Position numbers and translations under genes: made by a program. From CAZLPZ01 sp964561535 (lineage in GTDB: Bacteria > Pseudomonadota > Alphaproteobacteria > Micavibrionales > Micavibrionaceae): a stretch of 28,300 bases of DNA. The notes beneath the pieces were generated by a model. That model was not told the origin of the DNA. It saw nothing but the letters and a program-made list of their open reading frames with translations, and ran no database searches. This document shows positions 1 to 8,828 of the stretch, one piece after another; the first letter of the stretch is position 1, and every line of letters begins with the position of its first letter. The DNA lies in the NCBI GenBank assembly GCA_964561535.1, contig CAZLPZ010000022.1:1-28300 (forward strand), read 5' to 3'.

Positions 1-310
<310 letters not shown>

Positions 311-564
311 GATTTGAACTCTTATAATTTACATTATAATGTTTTTGACAAAGACCTGCTGCTTATATGCGTCACGTAAAAAGATACGCGCTACTTTAGC
401 AACAGGTATATTTAAGCATTCAATGCTTAAACCTACCGCTGTTGCCAGCGTATCTCTTTTATCCAAACCACGATGTACAAGAACACTTGATCAGCCAGTT
501 CAGTTACCTAAACTTTCGATCGACGGCACGTCTTCACGTTCCGTTAGGCTTTCGAAGTTCGCGG
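311..564 (-). promoter_or_regulatory. rRNA operon leader with long hairpin and boxA-like site
   Basis: This is the transcribed leader between the rrn promoters and 16S. It holds an imperfect long hairpin at about 378-460 whose apex is a perfect 10-base inverted repeat (TTTAAGCATT at 411-420 against AATGCTTAAA at 422-431). A 12-bp palindrome, ACATTATAATGT, lies at 331-342 close to the mature 5' end. On the minus strand TGTTCTTGTACA (474-485) matches the E. coli boxA antitermination sequence TGCTCTTTAACA at 9 of 12 positions. The boxA and processing roles are inferred. I see no gene here. Confidence 0.6.
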
Positions 565-593
565 AGACTATCCGCTCATTCATTCCGCGTCAA
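565..593 (-). promoter_or_regulatory. rrn promoter P2 (sigma70-type)
   Basis: On the minus strand TTGACG (588-593) and TAGTCT (565-570) are separated by exactly 17 bp, followed by a GC-rich discriminator (CCGCG). It reads toward the 16S gene and lies about 100 bp downstream of a stronger promoter, the usual tandem arrangement for rRNA operons. Confidence 0.6.
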
Positions 594-667
594 GAGACTT
601 TTTTGTGTTTTCACACTTTTTCTTTTGGCGGGCCCGACTGTTTGTTAAAACGACGTCGAGGACCCTG

Positions 668-735
668 CTTATAAGGGAGCCCACCGCCTCTGTCAAAGGG
701 ATTTTTCATCTTTTCTTCATTTTTTTCTCAAACGC
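668..735 (-). promoter_or_regulatory. rrn promoter P1 with A/T-rich UP-like element
   Basis: On the minus strand a consensus TTGACA (691-696) and TATAAG (668-673) are separated by 17 bp. Just upstream lies an A/T-rich tract (about 700-735 on the plus strand, runs of T and A) that resembles an UP element. A GC-rich sequence follows the -10, as expected for a growth-rate-controlled rRNA promoter. Between here and the next gene at 934 I see only AT-rich spacer, presumably with that gene's promoter. Confidence 0.75.
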
Positions 736-933
736 AAGAAAATAACAAATTTTGGCCTGGTTTTAATCATAAATAAAGGCAAAGCCCCGAACAGTTCAGA
801 CTTCATTCACCTTTTTTTGATTTAATGGAATCAGATCTCTTTTATAAACATCAAGGCATAATAGGACTTATTTCAATCCAATACTGAAAAGCCCTTTAAA
901 AACAAATGTATAAACCAAGAGTGTGTCGATTTT

Positions 934-1953
934 ATGACTGAAATAATTGAAAAACCCACCCATACCCCCGAAATTGGACCCAAACGCGGCCTCCTGACCC
1001 GGTTACGCGCGTACCTGACCCAAAACCGTTTAGGGGATTTATTGGTTATCCGGGGGCATTTGACACCCGACGCCCTGGACCATGCCTTGACCCTTGCGCG
1101 GGTCCGTGGCCACAAAATTGGGCGCGTCCTCCTGGATGAACACCTGATCCGTCCCCATCACCTGTATGCGACCCTGGGGACCCAATGGAGCGTCCGGACA
1201 CTCGCCTATAGTTCTGCTCTGGTGGTCTCTCTCGCCTCGTTTATGCCCCGTACCGCACGCGCCGATGATACGCGCGCGTCTTATGCCAGTATTCAAACCT
1301 TAACCATTAATTCCGGGATGCGATTCGCCGTTCCCGATTCTGGCCCTTTGAGCCAACCTCAAAAGCACATCGCTTATCCTGCATTATTTGGGTCAGGCGA
1401 AAAACAATCCTCGGACCTTTCGGCATTCACCAAATGGACATCCATGTTTGAACGATATAACGCACAAATCGAAACAAATGGAATCCCTGCAACACTCGCC
1501 AGTATCAGCCCCGCATCAGGAGATGATTCATCGTCATCCACAACGATTGCTGAACGTGCCCGCCTTGTGGATTCTCAAATGAACAGTGTCCCTTATATTG
1601 ATGATCAACAAAACTGGGGTAAATCGGATTATTGGGAAACACCAGCCGAATTTTTAACCCGTGGCGGTGATTGTGAAGATTTCGCAATTGCCAAATATAT
1701 GGCACTTAAAAAAATGGGCGTTCCTGAAAATAACATGCGTATAGCGATTGTGCATGATATGGTCAAAAATATCCCCCATGCAATTTTAATCGTGTATTCC
1801 GAAGAAGGTCCTTTGGTTCTCGATAACCAATCAAAAATCACCCGCAAGGCCGATGAGATTACGCGGTATAAACCCATTTTCTCGATCAATGCAACGGCGT
1901 GGTGGCTGCATACCAAGGGTGCGGACGTTCAAGTCGCCACCGCGGCACAATAA
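934..1953 (+). CDS. MshEN-like domain fused to transglutaminase-like cysteine peptidase (BTLCP/LapG family)
   Basis: 339 aa. Residues 32-55 and 61-84 form two 24-residue units separated by 5 residues. They fit the MshEN c-di-GMP-binding pattern as I recall it: RLGxxLVxxG then L and L at fixed spacing, repeated as KIGxxLL...LI..L...L..Q. A hydrophobic segment at about 88-104 followed by ARADD suggests one membrane anchor. The C-terminal half is a bacterial transglutaminase-like cysteine peptidase: YWETPAEFLTRGGDCEDFA (catalytic Cys247), PHAILIV (His282) and VLDN (Asp297). All three catalytic residues are present. The predicted topology is a cytoplasmic N-domain and a periplasmic protease. LapG, the characterised family member, cleaves surface adhesins under c-di-GMP control through LapD; no LapD or adhesin gene is in the window. 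Two positions of the recalled consensus differ (Ala55 for Gln, His70 for Gly). The ATG start lacks a clear Shine-Dalgarno. The protease call is strong; the MshEN call is good but needs a profile search. Confidence 0.85.
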   Translation: MTEIIEKPTHTPEIGPKRGLLTRLRAYLTQNRLGDLLVIRGHLTPDALDHALTLARVRGHKIGRVLLDEHLIRPHHLYATLGTQWSVRTLAYSSALVVSLASFMPRTARADDTRASYASIQTLTINSGMRFAVPDSGPLSQPQKHIAYPALFGSGEKQSSDLSAFTKWTSMFERYNAQIETNGIPATLASISPASGDDSSSSTTIAERARLVDSQMNSVPYIDDQQNWGKSDYWETPAEFLTRGGDCEDFAIAKYMALKKMGVPENNMRIAIVHDMVKNIPHAILIVYSEEGPLVLDNQSKITRKADEITRYKPIFSINATAWWLHTKGADVQVATAAQ

Positions 1954-1977
1954 TTACATTTTATATCTTATAGGGCG

Positions 1978-3402
1978 TTAAACCACCTCGGCCACCCTTA
2001 AAATATTCGTTGTTCCGGCCTTACCAAACGGCACCCCGGCCGTTAACACTAATTTATCCCCCACCTCAGCGATACCTTGATCTTTCGCGGTTGCAACAGC
2101 AACCTCAACCGCTTCGGCGAATGTTTCAACATTTTTAACAACCGTCGGATGTGTGGCATAAGACATCATCATGCGCCGCGCAACATCCGTAAAAGGAGTC
2201 AACGCCAAAATAGGCACCCATGGGCGATGCCTTGCCATAAACCGCGCTGTCGTCCCTGTATGACTGTAACACACAACGGCCCGCGCATGAATGTCACGGA
2301 CAACTGTATAGGCCGCACGCGTAATCGCATCTTGAGACCGCACAGGTCCCAATAATTCATCATCTGTATTCAACACATCATGGTAATATTCATCCTGTTC
2401 CACACGCGTACAAATACGATCCATAATGGATACTGCTTCCAATGGATAAGACCCATTCGCGGTTTCGGCCGATAACATTACCGCATCGGTACCATCATAG
2501 ACCGCCGTCGCGACATCGGATGCCTCGGCCCGCGTTGGGGTTGGCGCATCAATCATCGATTCAAGCATTTGCGTTGCAATAATAATGGGCTTCCCTGCCG
2601 CCCGGGACAATCGCACCACGCGTTTTTGGGTGGATGGCACATCTTCGGCCGGAATTTCAACTCCCAGATCCCCCCGAGCAAGCATCACCGTATCGGTGAG
2701 ATCAATCAATTCTTCTAAACACTCAAGTGCCGACGGTTTTTCGATTTTAATACATATCTGGGCACGCCCCGCAATCAACCCACGGGCCTCAACCACATCC
2801 TCGGGACGCTGTACAAATGACAATGCGATAAAATCAACGCCCATATCGAGGGCCGAAATAAGGTCCGCACGATCTTTGGTTGTAAGCGCGGGAATGGGCA
2901 GCACCACGCCCGGTACATTCACGCCCTTATTATTCGACAGTTTTTTACCCGCAATAACTTCTGTGTCCAGAAAATCCTTACCCTTACCCACAATTTTTAA
3001 CCGCACCTTACCGTCATCACATAATAAAAACCCACCCACATTCATCGCCTCAATAATTTCAGGGTGAGGAAGATTGACGCGCATGGCATCCCCAGGCGTA
3101 GGATCCAAATCAAGACGCAATTTTTGACCCACCGTCAACTCAATCGACCCCTCTGTAAATTTTCCCACACGTAATTTTGGTCCTTGCAAATCCCCCAATA
3201 CCGCAATGGGACGGCTATGCTTTTTCTCGAGATCGCGCAAAATCGAGAGCCTTCGCGCGTGATCGGCGGCAATCCCATGACTGAAATTTAACCGAAATAT
3301 ATCCACCCCGGCCAAAAGTAATTTTTCAATCATCTCAGGTGTATTTGATGCTGGCCCCAATGTCGCAACAATTTTGGTTTTACGTGAACGTATAATGGGC
3401 AT
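1978..3402 (-). CDS. pyk: Pyruvate kinase
   Basis: 474 aa, normal length for a type II-like bacterial pyruvate kinase. It converts phosphoenolpyruvate and ADP to pyruvate and ATP in the last step of glycolysis, in the cytoplasm. Visible motifs are the N-terminal TKIVATLGPAS, IFRLNFSHG with the substrate-binding Arg, GDLQGPKLRVG, the active-site signature IKIEKP...LARGDLGVEIP, TQMLESMI and the allosteric-domain region with CYSHTGTTAR. The start is supported by AGGA upstream of the ATG (AAAGGACTCCTTT-ATG). It lies downstream of acnA on the same strand but is separated from it by a terminator-like hairpin, so it is probably transcribed on its own. Its 3' end converges on the upstream protease gene with a 24-bp gap and no obvious terminator. 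Confidence 0.97.
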   Translation of the reverse strand: MPIIRSRKTKIVATLGPASNTPEMIEKLLLAGVDIFRLNFSHGIAADHARRLSILRDLEKKHSRPIAVLGDLQGPKLRVGKFTEGSIELTVGQKLRLDLDPTPGDAMRVNLPHPEIIEAMNVGGFLLCDDGKVRLKIVGKGKDFLDTEVIAGKKLSNNKGVNVPGVVLPIPALTTKDRADLISALDMGVDFIALSFVQRPEDVVEARGLIAGRAQICIKIEKPSALECLEELIDLTDTVMLARGDLGVEIPAEDVPSTQKRVVRLSRAAGKPIIIATQMLESMIDAPTPTRAEASDVATAVYDGTDAVMLSAETANGSYPLEAVSIMDRICTRVEQDEYYHDVLNTDDELLGPVRSQDAITRAAYTVVRDIHARAVVCYSHTGTTARFMARHRPWVPILALTPFTDVARRMMMSYATHPTVVKNVETFAEAVEVAVATAKDQGIAEVGDKLVLTAGVPFGKAGTTNILRVAEVV

Positions 3403-3520
3403 AAAGGAGTCCTTTTAAAATGAAACATCATAAAAACGATGCTGACACCCTGCCGCTTTTTTTAAAAAAAATCCAGCCCCGCGCGATGGTGCAGGGCAAT
3501 AAGGGAATTACATGAAATAA

Positions 3521-3560
3521 AAAACCCACATTTCTACCTGGGCAGAAATGTGGGCTTTTT
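3521..3560 (-). terminator. Intrinsic terminator after acnA
   Basis: Perfect 11-bp inverted repeat CCCACATTTCT (3525-3535) / AGAAATGTGGG (3544-3554) flanked by A and T runs on both sides. On the minus strand it is followed by TTTTTTATTT and lies 20-55 bp past the acnA stop codon. The symmetric flanks would let it work in both directions. Confidence 0.85.
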
Positions 3561-3578
3561 CATTCCATATAAGCGAAA

Positions 3579-6266
3579 TTATCCCGCTAACCCTCGCAAC
3601 ACGTACTGCAAAATTCCGCCATTTTCAAAATATTCAATTTCATCTTGAGTATCGATCCGGCACAACAACGCGTGTTCATCCATTCGACCATCAGCACGGG
3701 TAATGCGTAACGCAATATCCATACGCGGTTTAATCCCGGCCTCGACCCCGACGATATCAATGGTTTCATCTCCAGATAATTTTAAACTGTGACGTGTTTG
3801 GCCATTTTTAAACATACACGGCAACACCCCCATCCCAACCAAATTTGATCGGTGAATACGTTCAAAGCTTTCAGCAATCACCGCACGCACACCCAATAAC
3901 CGGGTACCTTTCGCAGCCCAATCTCGCGACGACCCCGTGCCATATTCTTTTCCGGCAAAAATCACAAGCGGCGTGCCGTCGATTTGATATTTCATCGCGG
4001 CATCATAGATCGGCATTTGTTCACCGGTTTTCAGATATTTCGTAAGGCCCCCTTCGACGCCGCCCAACATTTCGTTTTTAATCCGAATATTGGCAAACGT
4101 TCCACGCATCATGACGTCATGATGCCCACGGCGCGCCCCATAACTGTTAAAATCAGCCGGATCCACACCGTGATCCACTAAATACGCCCCCGCAGGAGAC
4201 GATTTTTTGATGTTCCCCGCAGGTGAGATATGATCAGTCGTGATTGAATCCCCAAATAAGGCCAGCACGCGTGCGCCGTGAATATCGGTCACACTGCCCG
4301 CCTTTTTGGACATATTGGCAAAATAGGGCGGATGCGCAACATAAGTTGATTTTTTATCCCAAAGGTATGTTTCCGACGCAGCGTTCGACCCGATGCTTTG
4401 CCATTCTTTAGGCCCCAAAAACACATTGGCATAGCGTTCTTTAAACATCGCAGGAGTTAAACACATATCCATTGTTTTTTGGATTTCAGCGTTGCTTGGC
4501 CAAATATCCGCAAGATAAACGGGCTTACCATCAGATCCCATCCCCACCGGTTCAGTAACCAGATCAATATTCATACTGCCCGCCAAAGCATACGCGACCA
4601 CCAACGGCGGCGAGGCCAGGTAATTTGCTTTGACCTGTGGGCTGATACGACCTTCGAAATTTCGGTTACCCGACAATACCCCACACACCGTTAAATCACC
4701 CGCATCCACGGCTTTGGATACAGCATCGGGCAAGGGCCCTGAATTACCGATACAAGTCGTACACCCATAACCAACCAAATTAAACCCAAGTTGATCCAAC
4801 GGCGATTGTAACCCAGCCTTGACCAAATAATCCGTTACCACTTGTGATCCAGGCGCGAGCGATGTTTTCACCCAAGGTTGTGTCTTTAACCCCTTGGCCA
4901 CAGCTTTTTGAGCCAGCAACCCCGCGGCCACCATCACCGATGGATTGGACGTATTGGTACACGATGTAATCGCCGCAATCACAACAGCGCCATCCTTTAA
5001 GGCATAGTTTGCGCCCGCCACGGGAACTTCTTTTGATGTACGGTTAATTTCTTTTTGATACGTTTCAAATACCTCGACCGTACGCGATAGGGGCACACGG
5101 TCCTGCGGACGTTTCGGACCTGCAAGTGACGGTTCAACGGTTGTCAAATCAAGTTCAAGTGTATCGGTAAAAATCGGATCTGGTGACGACGCATCGCGCC
5201 ACATGCCTTGGGCACGCGCATATTTTTCAACCAAATCGGCGCGGTGTGGATCACGGCCCGTAAATTTTAAATACCGGATCGTTTCCGCATCAATCGGAAA
5301 AAATCCACATGTTGCGCCATATTCAGGTGCCATATTGGCAATGGTAGCACGATCTGCAAGTGACATACCGTCAAGACCAGGCCCGTAAAATTCAACAAAT
5401 TTGTTAACAACCCCGCGTTTACGCAGCATTTGCGTCACGGTCAACACCAAATCGGTCGCCGTCATGCCTTCTTTCATCCGGCCCAACAATTTAAACCCAA
5501 TGACTTCAGGGATTAACATGGATATGGGCTGCCCCAACATCGCCGCCTCGGCTTCAATCCCCCCAACGCCCCAACCCAAAACAGCAAGGCCATTCACCAT
5601 CGTTGTATGTGAATCTGTCCCAACCAACGTATCGGGGTACGCCACATTCACCCCCCCTTTTGAATCATCACTTTCGACCCACACGGTTTGCGCCAAATAT
5701 TCGACATTCACTTGATGACAAATGCCCGTCCCTGGCGGTACAACGCGGAAATTTTTAAACGCCTTTTGCCCCCAACGTAAAAATGCATAACGTTCGCCGT
5801 TACGCGCAAATTCCAAATCCACATTTTTTTGAAATGCCCCAGGACCCCCAAATTGATCAACCATCACGGAATGGTCAATAACCAAATCAACGGCCGTTAA
5901 CGGATTTATTTTTTCCGGGTTACCTCCCAATTTAGTCATCGCTTCGCGCATTGCGGCCAAATCGACAACCGCCGGAACGCCTGTAAAATCCTGCATCAAA
6001 ACGCGGGCCGGTCGAAACGCAACCTCATGTTCTGTTTTTCCTTTATTCTCTACCCACGCCTGAACCGCCCGAATATCCGCAACTGTCACGGTTCGGTTAT
6101 CTTCAAATCGTAATAAATTTTCAAGCAATACCTTTAATGAATAGGGTAATCGCGAAACATCACCAATCTTGTCCGCCGCCTTTAACAGCGAGAAATAATC
6201 ATAGCTTTTCCCGTCAAGGGTCAGTTGGGTACGCACCCCGAGTGTATCTTGGCCTGTCGTTGTCAT
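3579..6266 (-). CDS. acnA: Aconitate hydratase A
   Basis: 895 aa from the chosen start, the normal length for the AcnA/IRP1-type monomeric aconitase. It interconverts citrate and isocitrate in the TCA cycle through a [4Fe-4S] cluster. Cluster ligands are visible as Cys in AITSCTNTSNPS and the pair in GYGCTTCIGNSGP. The swivel domain carries GDSITTDHISPAG and GTGSSRDWAAKG with the catalytic Ser/Arg. I chose the ATG at 6266 (MTTTGQDT) because it has AGGA about 9 bases upstream; a 12-codon TTG-initiated extension to 6302 has no support and reads like a non-conserved prefix. It is a single-gene transcript by context, ending in a strong hairpin at 3521-3560. Confidence 0.97.
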   Translation of the reverse strand: MTTTGQDTLGVRTQLTLDGKSYDYFSLLKAADKIGDVSRLPYSLKVLLENLLRFEDNRTVTVADIRAVQAWVENKGKTEHEVAFRPARVLMQDFTGVPAVVDLAAMREAMTKLGGNPEKINPLTAVDLVIDHSVMVDQFGGPGAFQKNVDLEFARNGERYAFLRWGQKAFKNFRVVPPGTGICHQVNVEYLAQTVWVESDDSKGGVNVAYPDTLVGTDSHTTMVNGLAVLGWGVGGIEAEAAMLGQPISMLIPEVIGFKLLGRMKEGMTATDLVLTVTQMLRKRGVVNKFVEFYGPGLDGMSLADRATIANMAPEYGATCGFFPIDAETIRYLKFTGRDPHRADLVEKYARAQGMWRDASSPDPIFTDTLELDLTTVEPSLAGPKRPQDRVPLSRTVEVFETYQKEINRTSKEVPVAGANYALKDGAVVIAAITSCTNTSNPSVMVAAGLLAQKAVAKGLKTQPWVKTSLAPGSQVVTDYLVKAGLQSPLDQLGFNLVGYGCTTCIGNSGPLPDAVSKAVDAGDLTVCGVLSGNRNFEGRISPQVKANYLASPPLVVAYALAGSMNIDLVTEPVGMGSDGKPVYLADIWPSNAEIQKTMDMCLTPAMFKERYANVFLGPKEWQSIGSNAASETYLWDKKSTYVAHPPYFANMSKKAGSVTDIHGARVLALFGDSITTDHISPAGNIKKSSPAGAYLVDHGVDPADFNSYGARRGHHDVMMRGTFANIRIKNEMLGGVEGGLTKYLKTGEQMPIYDAAMKYQIDGTPLVIFAGKEYGTGSSRDWAAKGTRLLGVRAVIAESFERIHRSNLVGMGVLPCMFKNGQTRHSLKLSGDETIDIVGVEAGIKPRMDIALRITRADGRMDEHALLCRIDTQDEIEYFENGGILQYVLRGLAG

Positions 6267-6432
6267 GATGAAAATCCTGGTAAATAAGAATCGGAAAAGC
6301 AAAATTGCTTTGTCATCATCTCAAATCGATCATAATAAAAGATTAAAAAGCGCGACGTATGTACTCACCCCCTCTGGCCAGAAGCTTTTCTTTTCGTTAA
6401 GATAGTCAAAAGACAAAAGAAAGTAGAATTTC

Positions 6433-7023
6433 ATGGGTTTCGATTTAATATTTCTAATTAAATCAATTGGTTATATGGGCGTCTGGTCCATTATATTTAC
6501 CGAGACAGGAATTATTTTTGGTGTTCTTCTGCCGGGAGACATGCTCCTCTTTGCCGTCGGGGTCCTTGCGGCCCAAGGAACATTTAACATTATTCCAATC
6601 TCGATTGGGTGCGGCATCGCTGCATTTGTAGGAAATATCGTTGGATATGAACTGGGTCGATATCTGGGGCTGCCGTTTATCAAAAAGTATGCGTCCTCGA
6701 TTATCACGGATGATCACCTACAAAAAACACATTCCTTTTTTGAACGCTATGGGCGCAGCGGTCTGATTATCGGCCGATTTGTTCCTGTGGCCCGTACCGT
6801 TGCTCCCTTTCTCGCGGGAATAAGCCGCATGCATTACAAACCATTTTTAATTTATTCCGCAATCGGCGCAGCCCTGTGGGGCAGTGGACTTCCCATCATG
6901 GGATATATGTTGGGGGGGATGATCCCCCATGAATTAATCGATTATATTTTAATGCCCGTCATTTTTATGATCGTTATTATTATAGCTTGGCCGTGGGTCA
7001 AGGCGAAATTTAAGGCGAAATAA
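6433..7023 (+). CDS. DedA family integral membrane protein
   Basis: 196 aa. DedA/SNARE-associated family proteins are inner-membrane proteins linked to polyprenyl-phosphate or phospholipid flipping and envelope homeostasis. Supporting features are the N-terminal re-entrant region with FTETGIIFGVLLPGD, the ExxR-like GYELGRYLG segment, and the family core FERYGRSGLIIGRFVPVART followed by PFLAGISRMHYKPF, plus a final hydrophobic helix at about 170-190 and a basic tail. It starts at an ATG about 12 bases after AGAAAG. It is followed at 17 bp by an exported barrel-like protein and then a periplasmic HMA protein, which suggests one operon. Family assignment is firm; the substrate is unknown. Confidence 0.92.
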   Translation: MGFDLIFLIKSIGYMGVWSIIFTETGIIFGVLLPGDMLLFAVGVLAAQGTFNIIPISIGCGIAAFVGNIVGYELGRYLGLPFIKKYASSIITDDHLQKTHSFFERYGRSGLIIGRFVPVARTVAPFLAGISRMHYKPFLIYSAIGAALWGSGLPIMGYMLGGMIPHELIDYILMPVIFMIVIIIAWPWVKAKFKAK

Positions 7024-7040
7024 TAATAAGAGCTGTCCCA

Positions 7041-7685
7041 TTGTATTTTAATCAAAAAATATTTCAGTTACTTATCGGGGTCACCCTGTTGGTTATGCCG
7101 TTAACCGTATCTGCAAAGCCAGTCACCTGGCCCGGAAGCATTCAAATCATGAGCATGAACGACTCGGATATGAACGCCCTGCACCTCATATATACAATCA
7201 CCCCTGATTTCAGTATTCAAAACCGTACCGATTATATGCGCGATGACCATATTTTTATCGGTGGCATTCAAGGCAATACTTTATTAAAGCGATGGAATTT
7301 CCCCCATGCACAAGGAAATATTTACGCCGGAGCCGGCATAGGCACAGCAGACGGTGATAACTCTTCAGCCACCCCCGCTTTATTTACAAACATCCTGGCC
7401 GATTATGAAACCCGCCGATTTTTTATTTCCTATGAAATGGACGGTATAGCGGCCGGCAAAACAGTCAATCAACTGTGGCACCGCGGGCGCGTTGGCGTTG
7501 CGCCCTATCTTGGAGGATATAATGACCTTCATACTTGGACGATGATTCAGACAGATTTTCGACCCAATATGGATAATGACATAACAGTCACGCCGATGCT
7601 CCGGTTTTTTACAACCCATGTTATGATCGAAACCGGAGTCAGCCATCGCGGCCAAGGTATGATCAACCTGATTGCACAATTTTAA
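7041..7685 (+). CDS. Exported protein, probable small outer-membrane beta-barrel
   Basis: 214 aa from a TTG start; no ATG lies upstream of the signal sequence in this frame, and the intergenic gap is only 17 bp. Residues 1-25 form a typical signal peptide ending in VSA-KP. The mature part (about 190 aa) has alternating hydrophobic and polar stretches rich in aromatic residues and glycine. It ends in LIAQF, with the C-terminal phenylalanine typical of BamA-inserted barrels. I do not recognise a named family. It sits between a DedA gene and an HMA-domain gene, so a role in envelope metal handling is possible but is inferred from context only. Confidence 0.7.
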   Translation: MYFNQKIFQLLIGVTLLVMPLTVSAKPVTWPGSIQIMSMNDSDMNALHLIYTITPDFSIQNRTDYMRDDHIFIGGIQGNTLLKRWNFPHAQGNIYAGAGIGTADGDNSSATPALFTNILADYETRRFFISYEMDGIAAGKTVNQLWHRGRVGVAPYLGGYNDLHTWTMIQTDFRPNMDNDITVTPMLRFFTTHVMIETGVSHRGQGMINLIAQF

Positions 7686-7700
7686 AACGAGGAATTATCA

Positions 7701-7991
7701 ATGCGTACAACATTTTTATTTATAATTTCACTTTATATTTTAACACCTTTTAGTGCAGCCTACGCAAATACCTTAATCGCTAAAATCGACGGAATGGTCT
7801 GTGCATTTTGTGCTGTTGGCCTTGAAGAACAAATCAAAAAAGATCCCGCGACCAGCACGGTAAAAATATCGATGGACGATTCAACGGTGACCGTCATATC
7901 AAAACCCGAAAAAACGGTTTTACCAAAAACAATTGAAAAAGCGGTCTATTACATGGGATTCACATTAAAGGATTTGAAAGAGACCAAATAA
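7701..7991 (+). CDS. Periplasmic heavy-metal-associated (HMA) domain protein
   Basis: 96 aa. Residues 1-22 are a signal peptide (ends SAAYA-N). The rest is a single HMA ferredoxin-like domain with the metal-binding motif GMVCAFC (Cys34 and Cys37), and the IDGMVC / VKISMDDSTVTV / IEKAVYYMGF pattern of MerP and copper chaperones. A strong Shine-Dalgarno (ACGAGGAA) precedes the ATG. It is exported, so it would be a periplasmic metal carrier like MerP rather than a cytosolic CopZ. No MerT, MerA or P-type ATPase is in the window, so the metal cannot be named. It is the last gene of the DedA-barrel-HMA cassette, 15 bp after the barrel gene. Confidence 0.85.
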   Translation: MRTTFLFIISLYILTPFSAAYANTLIAKIDGMVCAFCAVGLEEQIKKDPATSTVKISMDDSTVTVISKPEKTVLPKTIEKAVYYMGFTLKDLKETK

Positions 7992-8081
7992 AACGAGAAT
8001 CGTGATCTCAGACATTGCCACAATCCCATAACATCAAGGCCACGATCAAACCTGAAACACACCGTTTATTTATATTTTCTC

Positions 8082-8765
8082 TTATTTCCGCTTGCACAGA
8101 CTCGACACGCGATCATATTCTTGAACTGTATCCACATTTTGTTGCCGGATATTCCGTTCAGATTCCATTTGTTTTGTAACAGCCGACACAGCATCCCCAA
8201 TTTGTTTCATCATCTGGTCTTGATAAACTTTTTGGTTTTTCTTATCAAAAGGCCCAATCACACCCATACGTAGCGCAGCCGCGCGAACCTGTTGTTCAAA
8301 AACAGGTCTATATTTATTGATGATCTCACGGTCCACCCGCACATGCTTATGTTCATGTTCCCACACCGAGGCATTCATACAAGTGCCTTGTTTATATTCT
8401 TTGGCGATATAGACCAATTGGTCCAGGCGAATGGTCACCTGAACTTGCCCCGGCCACAAACAGGTTTTCCCGGACATACTCGCGCCCGCAATACTCATTT
8501 TCTGTTCAACCTTGATGGTCCCCGCGGTCAAGCCCCCCACATGCGTGTCAATTTTTGCGCCATAGGGATTAACCGTATCAATATGAAATTTTTCAAGCTG
8601 AGCCATATCTTTTGAAAAATCACTCCGCGGTGTTGGAGCGATTAAGCCAACATGGACGGTTGGCGCCCGATCCGCCTGACAAAAGGGCGATGCGGCACGC
8701 GCCGCCAAAGGGGTTAAAACCCCCGCCAGCATTATCCCCCATATGATTCCTTTTTTAAAAGACAT
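8082..8765 (-). CDS. Exported protein with HExxH motif (DUF922-like)
   Basis: 227 aa. It has an N-terminal signal peptide (residues 1-24, ending AARA-A). The central region contains WEHEHKHVRVDRE, in which HEHKH at 137-141 fits the HExxH zinc-protease motif. Four cysteines remain in the mature part (29, 102, 129, 224), enough for two disulfides. The C-terminal region is rich in Q, K and E, probably helical. The general plan, a secreted small protein with HEH.H, recalls the DUF922 family of putative Zn-dependent proteases, but I cannot confirm this without a profile search. It is monocistronic or first in a minus-strand run; the gene upstream ends 63 bp away. Confidence 0.75.
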   Translation of the reverse strand: MSFKKGIIWGIMLAGVLTPLAARAASPFCQADRAPTVHVGLIAPTPRSDFSKDMAQLEKFHIDTVNPYGAKIDTHVGGLTAGTIKVEQKMSIAGASMSGKTCLWPGQVQVTIRLDQLVYIAKEYKQGTCMNASVWEHEHKHVRVDREIINKYRPVFEQQVRAAALRMGVIGPFDKKNQKVYQDQMMKQIGDAVSAVTKQMESERNIRQQNVDTVQEYDRVSSLCKRK

Positions 8766-8828
8766 ATTGACTATTATACGGAGATTTAATGAAAAAGAAG
8801 TTGAGAGGGGTTTTAGGAATATATAACC

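Noticed and set aside
6267..6302. 12-codon N-terminal extension of aconitase from a TTG
   Set aside because: The ATG at 6266 has AGGA at suitable spacing and the family-like N-terminus starts there.
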